Shown here: one piece after another, positions 17,194 to 31,572 of the stretch
Layout of the letters: every line of letters begins with the position of its first letter
How positions within the stretch are numbered: position 1 is the stretch's first letter
Origin: Nemertoderma westbladi
Lineage: Eukaryota; Xenacoelomorpha; Nemertodermatida; Nemertodermatidae
Assembly (NCBI GenBank): GCA_032718475.1
Contig: JAUCBJ010002223.1
Location: 1-32,846 of the forward strand
Length of the DNA stretch: 32,846 nt
Direction: 5' to 3'
The notes under the pieces: generated by a model
The model's input: the letters and a program-made list of their open reading frames with translations, nothing else
The model's database searches: none
Told to the model about the DNA's origin: nothing
Translations under genes and position numbers: made by a program

Positions 17194-20100
17194 AGATTAT
17201 TCAGTGCTGTCACTACATTACTCAGTGCTGCGACTAGATTACTCAGCTGCGACTAGATTACTCAGCTGCGACTAGATTACTCAGTGCTGTCACTAGATTA
17301 CTAAGTGCTGTCACTAGATTACTAAGTGCTGTCACTAGATTACTCAGTGCTGTCACTAGATTACTCAGTGCTGCGACTAGATTACTCAGTGCTGTCACTA
17401 GATTACTCAGTGCTGTCACTAGATTACTCAGTGCTGCGACTAGATTACTCAGTGCTGTAACTAGATTACTCAGAGCTGTCACTAGATTACTCAGAGCTGT
17501 CACTAGATTACTCAGTGCTGTCACTAGATTACTCAGTGCCGTCACTAGATTACTAAGTGCTGTCACTAGATTACTCAGTGCTGTCACTAGATTACTCAGT
17601 GCTGTCAATAGATTACTCAGTGCTGTCACTAGATTACTCAGTGCTGTCACTAGATTACTCAGTGCTGCGACTAGATTACTCAGTGCTGTCACTAGATTAC
17701 TCAGTGCTGTCACTAGATTACTCAATGCTGTCAATAGATTACTCAGTGCTGTCACTAGATTACTCAGTGCTGCGACTAGATTACTCAGTGCTGTCACTAG
17801 ATTACTCCGTGCTGTCACTAGATTACTCAGTGCTGTCACTAGATTACTCAGTGCTGTCACTAGATTACTCAGTGCTGTCACTAGATTACTCAGTGCTGTC
17901 ACTAGATTACTCAGTGCTGTCACTAGATTACTCAGTGCCGTCACTAGATTACTCAGTGCAGTCACTAGATTACTCAGTGCTGTCACTAGATTACTCAGTG
18001 CTGTCACTAGATTACTCAGTGCTGTCACTAGATTACTCAGTGCTGTCACTAGATTACTCAGTGCTGCGACTAGATTACTCAGTGCTGCGACTAGATTACT
18101 CAGTGCTGTCACTAGATTACTCAGTGCTGTCACTAGATTACTCAGTGCTGTCACTAGATTACTCAGTGCTGTCACTAGATTACTCAGTGCTGCGACTAGA
18201 TTACTCAGTGCTGTCACTAGATTACTCAGTGCTGTCACTAGATTACTCAGTGCTGTCACTAGATTACTCAGTGCTGCGACTAGATTACTCAGTGCTGTCA
18301 CTAGATTACTCAGTGCTGTGACTAGATTACTCAGTGCTGTGACTAGATTACTCAGTGCTGTCACTAGATTACTCAGTGCTGTCACTAGATTACTCTGTGC
18401 TGTCACTAGATTACTCAGTGCTGTCACTAGATTACTCAGTGCTGCGACTCGATTACTCAGTGCTGTCACTAGATTACTCAGTGCTGTCACTAGATTACTC
18501 AGTGCTGTCACTAGATTACTCAGTGCTGCGACTAGATTACTCAGTGCTGTCACTAGATTACTCAGTGCTGTCACTAGATTACTCAGTGCTGTGACTAGAT
18601 TACTCAGTGCTGTCACTAGATTACTCAGTGCTGTCACTAGATTACTCTGTGCTGTCACTAGATTACTCAGTGCTGTCACTAGATTACTCAGTGCTGTCAC
18701 TAGATTACTCAGTGCTGTCACTAGATTACTCAGTGCTGCGACTAGATTACTCAGTGCTGTCACTAGATTACTCAGTGCTGTCACTAGATTACTCAGTGCT
18801 GTCACTAGATTACTCAGTGCTGCGACTAGATTACTCAGTGCTGTCACTAGATTACTCAGTGCTGTCACTAGATTACTCAGTGCTGTGACTAGATTACTCA
18901 GTGCTGTCACTAGATTACTCAGTGCTGTCACTAGATTACTCAGTGCTGTCACTAGATTACTCAGTGCTGTCACTAGATTACTCAGTGCTGCGACTAGATT
19001 ACTCAGTGCTGTCACTAGATTACTCAGTGCTGTCACTAGATTACTCAGTGCTGTGACTAGATTACTCAGTGCTGTCACTAGATTACTCAGTGCTGTCACT
19101 AGATTACTCTGTGCTGTCACTAGATTACTCAGTGCTGTCACTAGATTACTCAGTGGTGTCACTAGATTACTCAGTGCTGTCACTAGATTACACAGTGCTG
19201 CGACTAGATTACTCAGTGCTGTCACTAGATTACTCAGAGCTGTCACTAGATTACTCACTGCTGTCACTAGATTACTCAGTGCTGTCACTAGATTACACAG
19301 TGCTGCGACTAGATTACTCAGTGCTGTCACTAGATTACTCAGTGCTGTCACTAGATTACTCAGTGCTGTCACTAGATTACTCAGTGCTGTCACTAGATTA
19401 CTCAGTGCTGTCACTAGATTACTCAGCTGTCACTAGATTACTCTGTGCTGTCACTAGATTACTCAGTGCTGTCACTAGATTACTCAGTGCTGTCACTAGA
19501 TTACTCAGTGCTGTCACTAGATTACTCAGTGATTTCACTAGATTACTCAGTGCTGTCACTAGATTACTCTGTGCTGTCACTAGATTACTCAGTGCTGTCA
19601 CTAGGTTACTCAGTGCTGCGACTAGATTACTCAGTGCTGTCACTAGATTACTCAGTGCTGTCACTAGATTACTCAGTGCTGTCACTAGATTACTCAGTGC
19701 TGTCACTAGATTACTCAGTGCCGTCACTAGATTACTCAGTGCTGTCACTAGATTACACAGTGCTGCTACTAGATTACTCAGTGCTGTCACTAGATTACAC
19801 AGTGCTGCGACTAGATTACTCAGTGCTGTCACTAGATTACTCAGTGCTGTCACTAGATTACACAGTGCTGCGACTAGATTACTCAGTGCTGTCACTAGAT
19901 TACTCAGTGCTGTCACTAGATTACTCAGTGCTGTCACTAGATTACTCAGTGCTGTCACTAGATTACTCAGCTGTCACTAGATTACTCAGTGCTGTCACTA
20001 GATTACTCAGTGCTGTCACTAGATTACTCAGTGCTGTCACTAGATTATTCAGCTGTCACTAGTTTACTCAGTGCTGTGATTAGATTACTCAGTGCTGTCA

Positions 20101-23100
20101 CTAGATTACTCAGTGCTGTCACTAGATTACACAGTGCGGCGACTAGATTACTCAGTGCTGTCACTAGATTACTCAGTGCTGTCACTAGATTACTCAGTGC
20201 TGTCACTAGATTACTCAGTGCTGTCACTAGATTACTCAGCTGTCACTAGTTTACTCAGTGCTGTGACTAGATTACTCAGTGCTGTCACTAGATTACTCAG
20301 TGCCGTGCCATCACTAGATTACTCAGTGATTTCACTAGATTACTCAGTGCTGTCACTAGATTACTCAGTGCTGTCACTAGATTACTCAGCTGTCACTAGT
20401 TTACTCAGTGCTGTCACTAGATTACTCAGTGCTGTCACTAGATTACTCAGTGCTGCGACTAGATTACTCAGTGCTGTCACTAGATTACTCAGTGCTGTCA
20501 CTAGATTACTCAGTGCTGTCACTAGATTACTCAGTGCTGTCACTAGATTACTCAGTGCTGTCACTAGATTACTCAGTGCTGTCACTAGATTACTCAGTGC
20601 TGTCACTAGATTACTCAGCTGTCACTAGATTACTCAGTGCTGTCACTAGATTACTCAGTGCTGTCACTAGATTACTCAGCTGTCACTAGATTACTCAGTG
20701 CTGTCACTAGATTACTCAGTGCTGTCACTAGATTACTCAGTGCTGTCACTAGATTACTCAGTGCTGCGACTAGATTACTCAGTGCTGTCACTAGATTACT
20801 CAGTGCTGTCACTAGATTACTCAGTGCTGTCACTAGATTACTCAGTGCTGTCACTAGATTACTCAGTGCTGCGACTAGATTACTCAGTGCTGTCACTAGA
20901 TTACTCAGTGCTGCGACTAGATTACTCAGTGCTGTCACTAGATTACTCAGTGCTGTCACTAGATTACTCAGTGCTGTCACTAGATTACTCAGTGCTGTCA
21001 CTAGATTACTCAGCTGTCACTAGTTTACTCAGTGCTGTGACTAGATTACTCAGTGCTGTCACTAGATTACTCAGTGCCGTGCCATCACTAGATTACTCAG
21101 TGATTTCACTAGATTACTCAGTGCTGTCACTAGATTACTCAGTGCTGTCACTAGATTACTCAGCTGTCACTAGTTTACTCAGTGCTGTCACTAGATTACT
21201 CAGTGCTGTCACTAGATTACTCAGTGCTGTCACTAGATTACTCAGTGCTGTCACTAGATTACTCAGTGCTGCGACTAGATTACTCAGTGCTGTCACTAGA
21301 TTACTCAGTGCTGCGACTAGATTACTCAGTGCTGTCACTAGATTACTCAGTGCTGTCACTAGATTACTCAGTGCTGTCACTAGATTACTCAGTGCTGTCA
21401 CTAGATTACTGAGTGCTGTCACTAGATTACTCAGCTGTCACTAGATTACTCAGTGCTGTCACTAGATTACTCAGTGCTGTCACTAGATTACTCAGTGCTG
21501 TCACTAGATTACTCAGTGCTGCGACTAGATTACTCAGTGCTGTCACTAGATTACTCAGTGCTGTCACTAGATTACTCAGTGCTGCGACTAGATTACTCAG
21601 TGCTGTCACTAGATTACTCAGTGCTGTCACTAGATTACTCAGTGCTGTCACTAGATTACTCAGTGCTGTCACTAGATTACTCAGTGCTGTCACTAGATTA
21701 CTCAGTGCTGTCACTAGATTACTCAGTGCTGTCACTAGATTACTCAGTGCTGTCACTAGATTACTCAATGCTGTCACTAGATTACTCAGTGCTGTCACTA
21801 GATTACTCAGTGCTGTCACTAGATTACTCAGTGCTGTCACTAGATTACTCAGTGCTGTCACTAGATTACTCAGTGCTGTCACTAGATTACTCAGCTGTCA
21901 CTAGTTTACTCAGTGCTGTGACTAGATTACTCAGTGCTGTCACTAGATTACTCAGTGCCGTGCCATCACTAGATTACTCAGTGATTTCACTAGATTACTC
22001 AGTGCTGTCACTAGATTACTCAGTGCTGTCACTAGATTACTCAGCTGTCACTAGTTTACTCAGTGCTGTCACTAGATTACTCAGTGCTGTCACTAGATTA
22101 CTCAGTGCTGTCACTAGATTACTCAGTGCTGTCACTAGATTACTCAGTGCTGCGACTAGATTACTCAGTGCTGTCACTAGATTACTCAGTGCTGCGACTA
22201 GATTACTCAGTGCTGTCACTAGATTACTCAGTGCTGTCACTAGATTACTCAGTGCTGTCACTAGATTACTCAGTGCTGTCACTAGATTACTCAGTGCTGT
22301 CACTAGATTACTCAGCTGTCACTAGATTACTCAGTGCTGTCACTAGATTACTCAGTGCTGTCACTAGATTACTCAGTGCTGTCACTAGATTACTCAGTGC
22401 TGCGACTAGATTACTCAGTGCTGTCACTAGATTACTCAGTGCTGTCACTAGATTACTCAGTGCTGCGACTAGATTACTCAGTGCTGTCACTAGATTACTC
22501 AGTGCTGTCACTAGATTACTCAGTGCTGTCACTAGATTACTCAGTGCTGTCACTAGATTACTCAGTGCTGTCACTAGATTACTCAGTGCTGTCACTAGAT
22601 TACTCAGTGCTGTCACTAGATTACTCAGTGCTGTCACTAGATTACTCAATGCTGTCACTAGATTACTCAGTGCTGTCACTAGATTACTCAGTGCTGTCAC
22701 TAGATTACTCAGTGCTGTCACTAGATTACTCAGTGCTGTCACTAGATTACTCAGCTGTCACTAGTTTACTCAGTGCTGTGACTAGATTACTCAGTGCTGT
22801 CACTAGATTACTCAGTGCCGTGCCATCACTAGATTACTCAGTGATTTCACTAGATTACTCAGTGCTGTCACTAGATTACTCAGTGCTGTCACTAGATTAC
22901 TCAGCTGTCACTAGTTTACTCAGTGCTGTCACTAGATTACTCAGTGCTGTCACTAGATTACTCAGTGCTGCGACTAGATTACGCAGTGCTGTCACTAGAT
23001 TACTCAGTGCTGTCACTAGATTACTCAGTGCTGTCACTAGATTACTCAGTGCTGTCACTAGATTACTCAGTGCTGTCACTAGATTACTCAGTGCTGTCAC

Positions 23101-23646
23101 TAGATTACTCAGTGCTGTCACTAGATTACTCAGTGCTGTCACTAGATTACACAGTGCGGCGACTAGATTACTCAGTGCTGTCACTAGATTACTCAGTGCT
23201 GTCACTAGATTACTCAGTGCTGTCACTAGATTACTCAGTGCTGTCACTAGATTACTCAGCTGTCACTAGTTTACTCAGTGCTGTGACTAGATTACTCAGT
23301 GCTGTCACTAGATTACTCAGTGCCGTGCCATCACTAGATTACTCAGTGATTTCACTAGATTACTCAGTGCTGTCACTAGATTACTCAGTGCTGTCACTAG
23401 ATTACTCAGCTGTCACTAGTTTACTCAGTGCTGTCACTAGATTACTCAGTGCTGTCACTAGATTACTCAGTGCTGCGACTAGATTACTCAGTGCTGTCAC
23501 TAGATTACTCAGTGCTGTCACTAGATTACTCAGTGCTGTCACTAGATTACTCAGTGCTGTCACTAGATTACTCAGTGCTGTCACTAGATTACTCAGTGCT
23601 GTCACTAGATTACTCAGTGCTGTCACTAGATTACTCAGCTGTGACT
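17194..23646. repeat. Large higher-order repeat, copy 1 (about 6.45 kb)
   Basis: The segment begins at AGATTATTCAGTGCTGTCAC with the rare CACTACATTAC variant, and that start recurs at 23647. Nearly every variant position in copy 1 is found again in copy 2 at an offset of 6,453, then 6,432, then 6,411 bp. The two steps are losses of one 21-bp monomer in copy 2, near 17480 and near 20200 in copy 1 coordinates. Confidence 0.88.
20301..23320. repeat. Inner 3,020-bp block, copy 1
   Basis: It is defined by the marker TGCCGTGCCATCAC, followed by GATTTCAC one unit later, at 20301, 21075, 21956, 22816 and 23321 (spacings 774, 881, 860, 505). Each marker is bracketed by 19-bp units reading CAGCTGTCACTAGTTTAC. 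Confidence 0.88.
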
Positions 23647-26600
23647 AGATTATTCAGTGCTGTCACTACATTACTCAGTGCTGCGACTAGATTACTCAGC
23701 TGCGACTAGATTACTCAGCTGCGACTAGATTACTCAGTGCTGTCACTAGATTACTAAGTGCTGTCACTAGATTACTAAGTGCTGTCACTAGATTACTCAG
23801 TGCTGTCACTAGATTACTCAGTGCTGCGACTAGATTACTCAGTGCTGTCACTAGATTACTCAGTGCTGTCACTAGATTACTCAGTGCTGCGACTAGATTA
23901 CTCAGTGCTGTAACTAGATTACTCAGAGCTGTCACTAGATTACTCAGTGCTGTCACTAGATTACTCAGTGCCGTCACTAGATTACTAAGTGCTATCACTA
24001 GATTACTCAGTGCTGTCACTAGATTACTCAGTGCTGTCAATAGATTACTCAGTGCTGTCACTAGATTACTCAGTGCTGTCACTAGATTACTCAGTGCTGC
24101 GACTAGATTACTCAGTGCTGTCACTAGATTACTCAGTGCTGTCACTAGATTACTCAATGCTGTCAATAGATTACTCAGTGCTGTCACTAGATTACTCAGT
24201 GCTGCGACTAGATTACTCAGTGCTGTCACTAGATTACTCCGTGCTGTCACTAGATTACTCAGTGCTGTCACTAGATTACTCAGTGCTGTCACTAGATTAC
24301 TCAGTGCTGTCACTAGATTACTCAGTGCTGTCACTAGATTACTCAGTGCTGTCACTAGATTACTCAGTGCCGTCACTAGATTACTCAGTGCAGTCACTAG
24401 ATTACTCAGTGCTGTCACTAGATTACTCAGTGCTGTCACTAGATTACTCAGTGCTGTCACTAGATTACTCAGTGCTGTCACTAGATTACTCAGTGCTGCG
24501 ACTAGATTACTCAGTGCTGCGACTAGATTACTCAGTGCTGTCACTAGATTACTCAGTGCTGTCACTAGATTACTCAGTGCTGTCACTAGATTACTCAGTG
24601 CTGTCACTAGATTACTCAGTGCTGCGACTAGATTACTCAGTGCTGTCACTAGATTACTCAGCGCTGTCACTAGATTACTCAGTGCTGTCACTAGATTACT
24701 CAGTGCTGCGACTAGATTACTCAGTGCTGTCACTAGATTACTCAGTGCTGTGACTAGATTACTCAGTGCTGTGACTAGATTACTCAGTGCTGTCACTAGA
24801 TTACTCAGTGCTGTCACTAGATTACTCTGTGCTGTCACTAGATTACTCAGTGCTGTCACTAGATTACTCAGTGCTGCGACTAGATTACTCAGTGCTGTCA
24901 CTAGATTACTCAGTGCTGTCACTAGATTACTCAGTGCTGTCACTAGATTACTCAGTGCTGCGACTAGATTACTCAGTGCTGTCACTAGATTACTCAGTGC
25001 TGTCACTAGATTACTCAGTGCTGTGACTAGATTACTCAGTGCTGTCACTAGATTACTCAGTGCTGTCACTAGATTACTCTGTGATGTCACTAGATTACTC
25101 AGTGCTGTCACTAGATTACTCAGTGCTGTCACTAGATTACTCAGTGCTGTCACTAGATTACTCAGTGCTGCGACTAGATTACTCAGTGCTGTCACTAGAT
25201 TACTCAGTGCTGTCACTAGATTACTCAGTGCTGTCACTAGATTACTCAGTGCTGCGACTAGATTACTCAGTGCTGTCACTAGATTACTCAGTGCTGTCAC
25301 TAGATTACTCAGTGCTGTGACTAGATTACTCAGTGCTGTCACTAGATTACTCAGTGCTGTCACTAGATTACTCAGTGCTGCCACTAGATTACTCAGTGCT
25401 GTCACTAGATTACTCAGTGCTGCGACTAGATTACTCAGTGCTGTCACTAGATTACTCAGTGCTGTCACTAGATTACTCAGTGCTGTGACTTGATTACTCA
25501 GTGCTGTCACTAGATTACTCAGTGCTGTCACTAGATTACTCTGTGCTGTCACTAGATTACTCAGTGCTGTCACTAGATTACTCAGTGGTGTCACTAGATT
25601 ACTCAGTGCTGTCACTAGATTACACAGTGCTGCGACTAGATTACTCAGTGCTGTCACTAGATTACTCAGAGCTGTCACTAGATTACTCACTGCTGTCACT
25701 AGATTACTCAGTGCTGTCACTAGATTACACAGTGCTGCGACTAGATTACTCAGTGCTGTCACTAGATTACTCAGTGCTGTCACTAGATTACTCAGTGCTG
25801 TCACTAGATTACTCAGTGCTGTCACTAGATTACTCAGTGCTGTCACTAGATTACTCAGCTGTCACTAGATTACTCTGTGCTGTCACTAGATTACTCAGTG
25901 CTGTCACTAGATTACTCAGTGCTGTCACTAGATTACTCAGTGCTGTCACTAGATTACTCAGTGATTTCACTAGATTACTCAGTGCTGTCACTAGATTACT
26001 CTGTGCTGTCACTAGATTACTCAGTGCTGTCACTAGGTTACTCAGTGCTGCGACTAGATTACTCAGTGCTGTCACTAGATTACTCAGTGCTGTCACTAGA
26101 TTACTCAGTGCTGTCACTAGATTACTCAGTGCTGTCACTAGATTACTCAGTGCCGTCACTAGATTACTCAGTGCTGTCACTAGATTACACAGTGCTGCTA
26201 CTAGATTACTCAGTGCTGTCACTAGATTACACAGTGCTGCGACTAGATTACTCAGTGCTGTCACTAGATTACTCAGTGCTGTCACTAGATTACACAGTGC
26301 TGCGACTAGATTACTCAGTGCTGTCACTAGATTACTCAGTGCTGTCACTAGATTACTCAGTGCTGTCACTAGATTACTCAGTGCTGTCACTAGATTACTC
26401 AGCTGTCACTAGATTACTCAGTGCTGTCACTAGATTACTCAGTGCTGTCACTAGATTACTCAGTGCTGTCACTAGATTATTCAGCTGTCACTAGTTTACT
26501 CAGTGCTGTGATTAGATTACTCAGTGCTGTCACTAGATTACTCAGTGCTGTCACTAGATTACACAGTGCGGCGACTAGATTACTCAGTGCTGTCACTAGA

Positions 26601-29600
26601 TTACTCAGTGCTGTCACTAGATTACTCAGTGCTGTCACTAGATTACTCAGCTGTCACTAGTTTACTCAGTGCTGTGACTAGATTACTCAGTGCTGTCACT
26701 AGATTACTCAGTGCCGTGCCATCACTAGATTACTCAGTGATTTCACTAGATTACTCAGTGCTGTCACTAGATTACTCAGTGCTGTCACTAGATTACTCAG
26801 CTGTCACTAGTTTACTCAGTGCTGTCACTAGATTACTCAGTGCTGTCACTAGATTACTCAGTGCTGCGACTAGATTACTCAGTGCTGTCACTAGATTACT
26901 CAGTGCTGTCACTAGATTACTCAGTGCTGTCACTAGATTACTCAGTGCTGTCACTAGATTACTCAGTGCTGTCACTAGATTACTCAGTGCTGTCACTAGA
27001 TTACTCAGTGCTGTCACTAGATTACTCAGCTGTCACTAGATTACTCAGTGCTGTCACTAGATTACTCAGTGCTGTCACTAGATTACTCAGCTGTCACTAG
27101 ATTACTCAGTGCTGTCACTAGATTACTCAGTGCTGTCACTAGATTACTCAGTGCTGTCACTAGATTACTCAGTGCTGCGACTAGATTACTCAGTGCTGTC
27201 ACTAGATTACTCAGTGCTGTCACTAGATTACTCAGTGCTGTCACTAGATTACTCAGTGCTGTCACTAGATTACTCAGTGCTGCGACTAGATTACTCAGTG
27301 CTGTCACTAGATTACTCAGTGCTGCGACTAGATTACTCAGTGCTGTCACTAGATTACTCAGTGCTGTCACTAGATTACTCAGTGCTGTCACTAGATTACT
27401 CAGTGCTGTCACTAGATTACTCAGCTGTCACTAGTTTACTCAGTGCTGTGACTAGATTACTCAGTGCTGTCACTAGATTACTCAGTGCCGTGCCATCACT
27501 AGATTACTCAGTGATTTCACTAGATTACTCAGTGCTGTCACTAGATTACTCAGTGCTGTCACTAGATTACTCAGCTGTCACTAGTTTACTCAGTGCTGTC
27601 ACTAGATTACTCAGTGCTGTCACTAGATTACTCAGTGCTGTCACTAGATTACTCAGTGCTGTCACTAGATTACTCAGTGCTGCGACTAGATTACTCAGTG
27701 CTGTCACTAGATTACTCAGTGCTGCGACTAGATTACTCAGTGCTGTCACTAGATTACTCAGTGCTGTCACTAGATTACTCAGTGCTGTCACTAGATTACT
27801 CAGTGCTGTCACTAGATTACTGAGTGCTGTCACTAGATTACTCAGCTGTCACTAGATTACTCAGTGCTGTCACTAGATTACTCAGTGCTGTCACTAGATT
27901 ACTCAGTGCTGTCACTAGATTACTCAGTGCTGCGACTAGATTACTCAGTGCTGTCACTAGATTACTCAGTGCTGTCACTAGATTACTCAGTGCTGCGACT
28001 AGATTACTCAGTGCTGTCACTAGATTACTCAGTGCTGTCACTAGATTACTCAGTGCTGTCACTAGATTACTCAGTGCTGTCACTAGATTACTCAGTGCTG
28101 TCACTAGATTACTCAGTGCTGTCACTAGATTACTCAGTGCTGTCACTAGATTACTCAGTGCTGTCACTAGATTACTCAATGCTGTCACTAGATTACTCAG
28201 TGCTGTCACTAGATTACTCAGTGCTGTCACTAGATTACTCAGTGCTGTCACTAGATTACTCAGTGCTGTCACTAGATTACTCAGTGCTGTCACTAGATTA
28301 CTCAGCTGTCACTAGTTTACTCAGTGCTGTGACTAGATTACTCAGTGCTGTCACTAGATTACTCAGTGCCGTGCCATCACTAGATTACTCAGTGATTTCA
28401 CTAGATTACTCAGTGCTGTCACTAGATTACTCAGTGCTGTCACTAGATTACTCAGCTGTCACTAGTTTACTCAGTGCTGTCACTAGATTACTCAGTGCTG
28501 TCACTAGATTACTCAGTGCTGTCACTAGATTACTCAGTGCTGTCACTAGATTACTCAGTGCTGCGACTAGATTACTCAGTGCTGTCACTAGATTACTCAG
28601 TGCTGCGACTAGATTACTCAGTGCTGTCACTAGATTACTCAGTGCTGTCACTAGATTACTCAGTGCTGTCACTAGATTACTCAGTGCTGTCACTAGATTA
28701 CTCAGTGCTGTCACTAGATTACTCAGCTGTCACTAGATTACTCAGTGCTGTCACTAGATTACTCAGTGCTGTCACTAGATTACTCAGTGCTGTCACTAGA
28801 TTACTCAGTGCTGCGACTAGATTACTCAGTGCTGTCACTAGATTACTCAGTGCTGTCACTAGATTACTCAGTGCTGCGACTAGATTACTCAGTGCTGTCA
28901 CTAGATTACTCAGTGCTGTCACTAGATTACTCAGTGCTGTCACTAGATTACTCAGTGCTGTCACTAGATTACTCAGTGCTGTCACTAGATTACTCAGTGC
29001 TGTCACTAGATTACTCAGTGCTGTCACTAGATTACTCAGTGCTGTCACTAGATTACTCAATGCTGTCACTAGATTACTCAGTGCTGTCACTAGATTACTC
29101 AGTGCTGTCACTAGATTACTCAGTGCTGTCACTAGATTACTCAGTGCTGTCACTAGATTACTCAGCTGTCACTAGTTTACTCAGTGCTGTGACTAGATTA
29201 CTCAGTGCTGTCACTAGATTACTCAGTGCCGTGCCATCACTAGATTACTCAGTGATTTCACTAGATTACTCAGTGCTGTCACTAGATTACTCAGTGCTGT
29301 CACTAGATTACTCAGCTGTCACTAGTTTACTCAGTGCTGTCACTAGATTACTCAGTGCTGTCACTAGATTACTCAGTGCTGCGACTAGATTACGCAGTGC
29401 TGTCACTAGATTACTCAGTGCTGTCACTAGATTACTCAGTGCTGTCACTAGATTACTCAGTGCTGTCACTAGATTACTCAGTGCTGTCACTAGATTACTC
29501 AGTGCTGTCACTAGATTACTCAGTGCTGTCACTAGATTACTCAGTGCTGTCACTAGATTACACAGTGCGGCGACTAGATTACTCAGTGCTGTCACTAGAT

Positions 29601-30059
29601 TACTCAGTGCTGTCACTAGATTACTCAGTGCTGTCACTAGATTACTCAGTGCTGTCACTAGATTACTCAGCTGTCACTAGTTTACTCAGTGCTGTGACTA
29701 GATTACTCAGTGCTGTCACTAGATTACTCAGTGCCGTGCCATCACTAGATTACTCAGTGATTTCACTAGATTACTCAGTGCTGTCACTAGATTACTCAGT
29801 GCTGTCACTAGATTACTCAGCTGTCACTAGTTTACTCAGTGCTGTCACTAGATTACTCAGTGCTGTCACTAGATTACTCAGTGCTGCGACTAGATTACTC
29901 AGTGCTGTCACTAGATTACTCAGTGCTGTCACTAGATTACTCAGTGCTGTCACTAGATTACTCAGTGCTGTCACTAGATTACTCAGTGCTGTCACTAGAT
30001 TACTCAGTGCTGTCACTAGATTACTCAGTGCTGTCACTAGATTACTCAGCTGTGACTAG
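23647..30059. repeat. Large higher-order repeat, copy 2 (about 6.41 kb)
   Basis: It follows copy 1 directly. Only scattered differences are visible, for example GCTATCAC near 23994, CAGCGCTG near 24662, GTGATGTCAC near 25084 and GCTGCCAC near 25381. After 30059 the sequence does not start a third large copy but re-enters the inner 3,020-bp block. Confidence 0.88.
26712..29731. repeat. Inner 3,020-bp block, copy 2
   Basis: The markers lie at 26712, 27486, 28367, 29227 and 29732, with the same spacings 774, 881, 860 and 505 as copy 1. Confidence 0.88.
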
Positions 30060-30520
30060 ATTACTCAGTGCTGTCACTAGATTACTCAGTGCTGTCACTA
30101 GATTACTCAGCTGTCACTAGATTACTCAGTGCTGTCACTAGATTACTCAGTGCTGTCACTAGATTACTCAGTGCTGTCACTAGATTACTCAGTGCTGCGA
30201 CTAGATTACTCAGTGCTGTCACTAGATTACTCAGTGCTGTCACTAGATTACTCAGTGCTGTCACTAGATTACTCAGTGCTGTCACTAGATTACTCAGTGC
30301 TGCGACTAGATTACTCAGTGCTGTCACTAGATTACTCAGTGCTGCGACTAGATTACTCAGTGCTGTCACTAGATTACTCAGTGCTGTCACTAGATTACTC
30401 AGTGCTGTCACTAGATTACTCAGTGCTGTCACTAGATTACTCAGCTGTCACTAGTTTACTCAGTGCTGTGACTAGATTACTCAGTGCTGTCACTAGATTA
30501 CTCAGTGCCGTGCATCACTA
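29732..30520. repeat. Inner block, partial third copy
   Basis: The first 774 bp repeat the block again. The next marker (30506) is altered to TGCCGTGCATCAC, lacks the GATTTCAC unit after it, and marks a deletion or recombination junction. The following marker is at 31242, a new spacing of 736 bp. Confidence 0.8.
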
Positions 30521-31572
30521 GATTACTCAGTGCTGTCACTAGATTACTCAGTGCTGTCACTAGATTACTCAGTGCTGTCACTAGATTACTCAGTGCTGTC
30601 ACTAGATTACTCAGTGCTGCGACTAGATTACTCAGTGCTGTCACTAGATTACTCAGTGCTGTCACTAGATTACTCAGTGCTGCGACTAGATTACTCAGTG
30701 CTGTCACTAGATTACTCAGTGCTGTCACTAGATTACTCAGTGCTGTCACTAGATTACTCAGTGCTGTCACTAGATTACTCAGGCTGTCACTAGATTACTC
30801 AGTGCTGTCACTAGATTACTCAGTGCTGTCACTAGATTACTCAGTGCTGTCACTAGATTACTCAGTGCTGCGACTAGATTACTCAGTGCTGTCACTAGAT
30901 TACTCAGTGCTGTCACTAGATTACTCAGTGCTGCGACTAGATTACTCAGTGCTGTCACTAGATTACTCAGTGCTGTCACTAGATTACTCAGTGCTGTCAC
31001 TAGATTACTCAGTGCTGTCACTAGATTACTCAGTGCTGTCACTAGATTACTCAGTGCTGTCACTAGATTACTCAGTGCTGTCACTAGATTACTCAGTGCT
31101 GTCACTAGATTACTCAGTGCTGTCACTAGATTACTCAGTGCTGTCACTAGATTACTCAGTGCTGTCACTAGATTACTCAGCTGTCACTAGTTTACTCAGT
31201 GCTGTGACTAGATTACTCAGTGCTGTCACTAGATTACTCAGTGCCGTGCCATCACTAGATTACTCAGTGATTTCACTAGATTACTCAGTGCTGTCACTAG
31301 ATTACTCAGTGCTGTCACTAGATTACTCAGCTGTCACTAGTTTACTCAGTGCTGTCACTAGATTACTCAGTGCTGTCACTAGATTACTCAGTGCTGCGAC
31401 TAGATTACGCAGTGCTGTCACTAGAGTACTCAGTGCTGTCACTAGATTACTCAGTGCTGTCACTAGATTACTCAGTGCTGTCACTAGATTACTCAGTGCT
31501 GTCACTAGATTACTCAGTGCTGTCACTAGATTACTCAGTGCTGTCACTAGATTACTCAGTGCTGTCACTAGA

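Noticed and set aside
17258-19414. 718-codon minus-strand open frame with TALSNLV repeats, and its near twin at 23711-25846
   Set aside because: It is a translation of the 21-bp satellite; other frames on the plus strand are open over the same bases, and no start context, signal or unique sequence exists.
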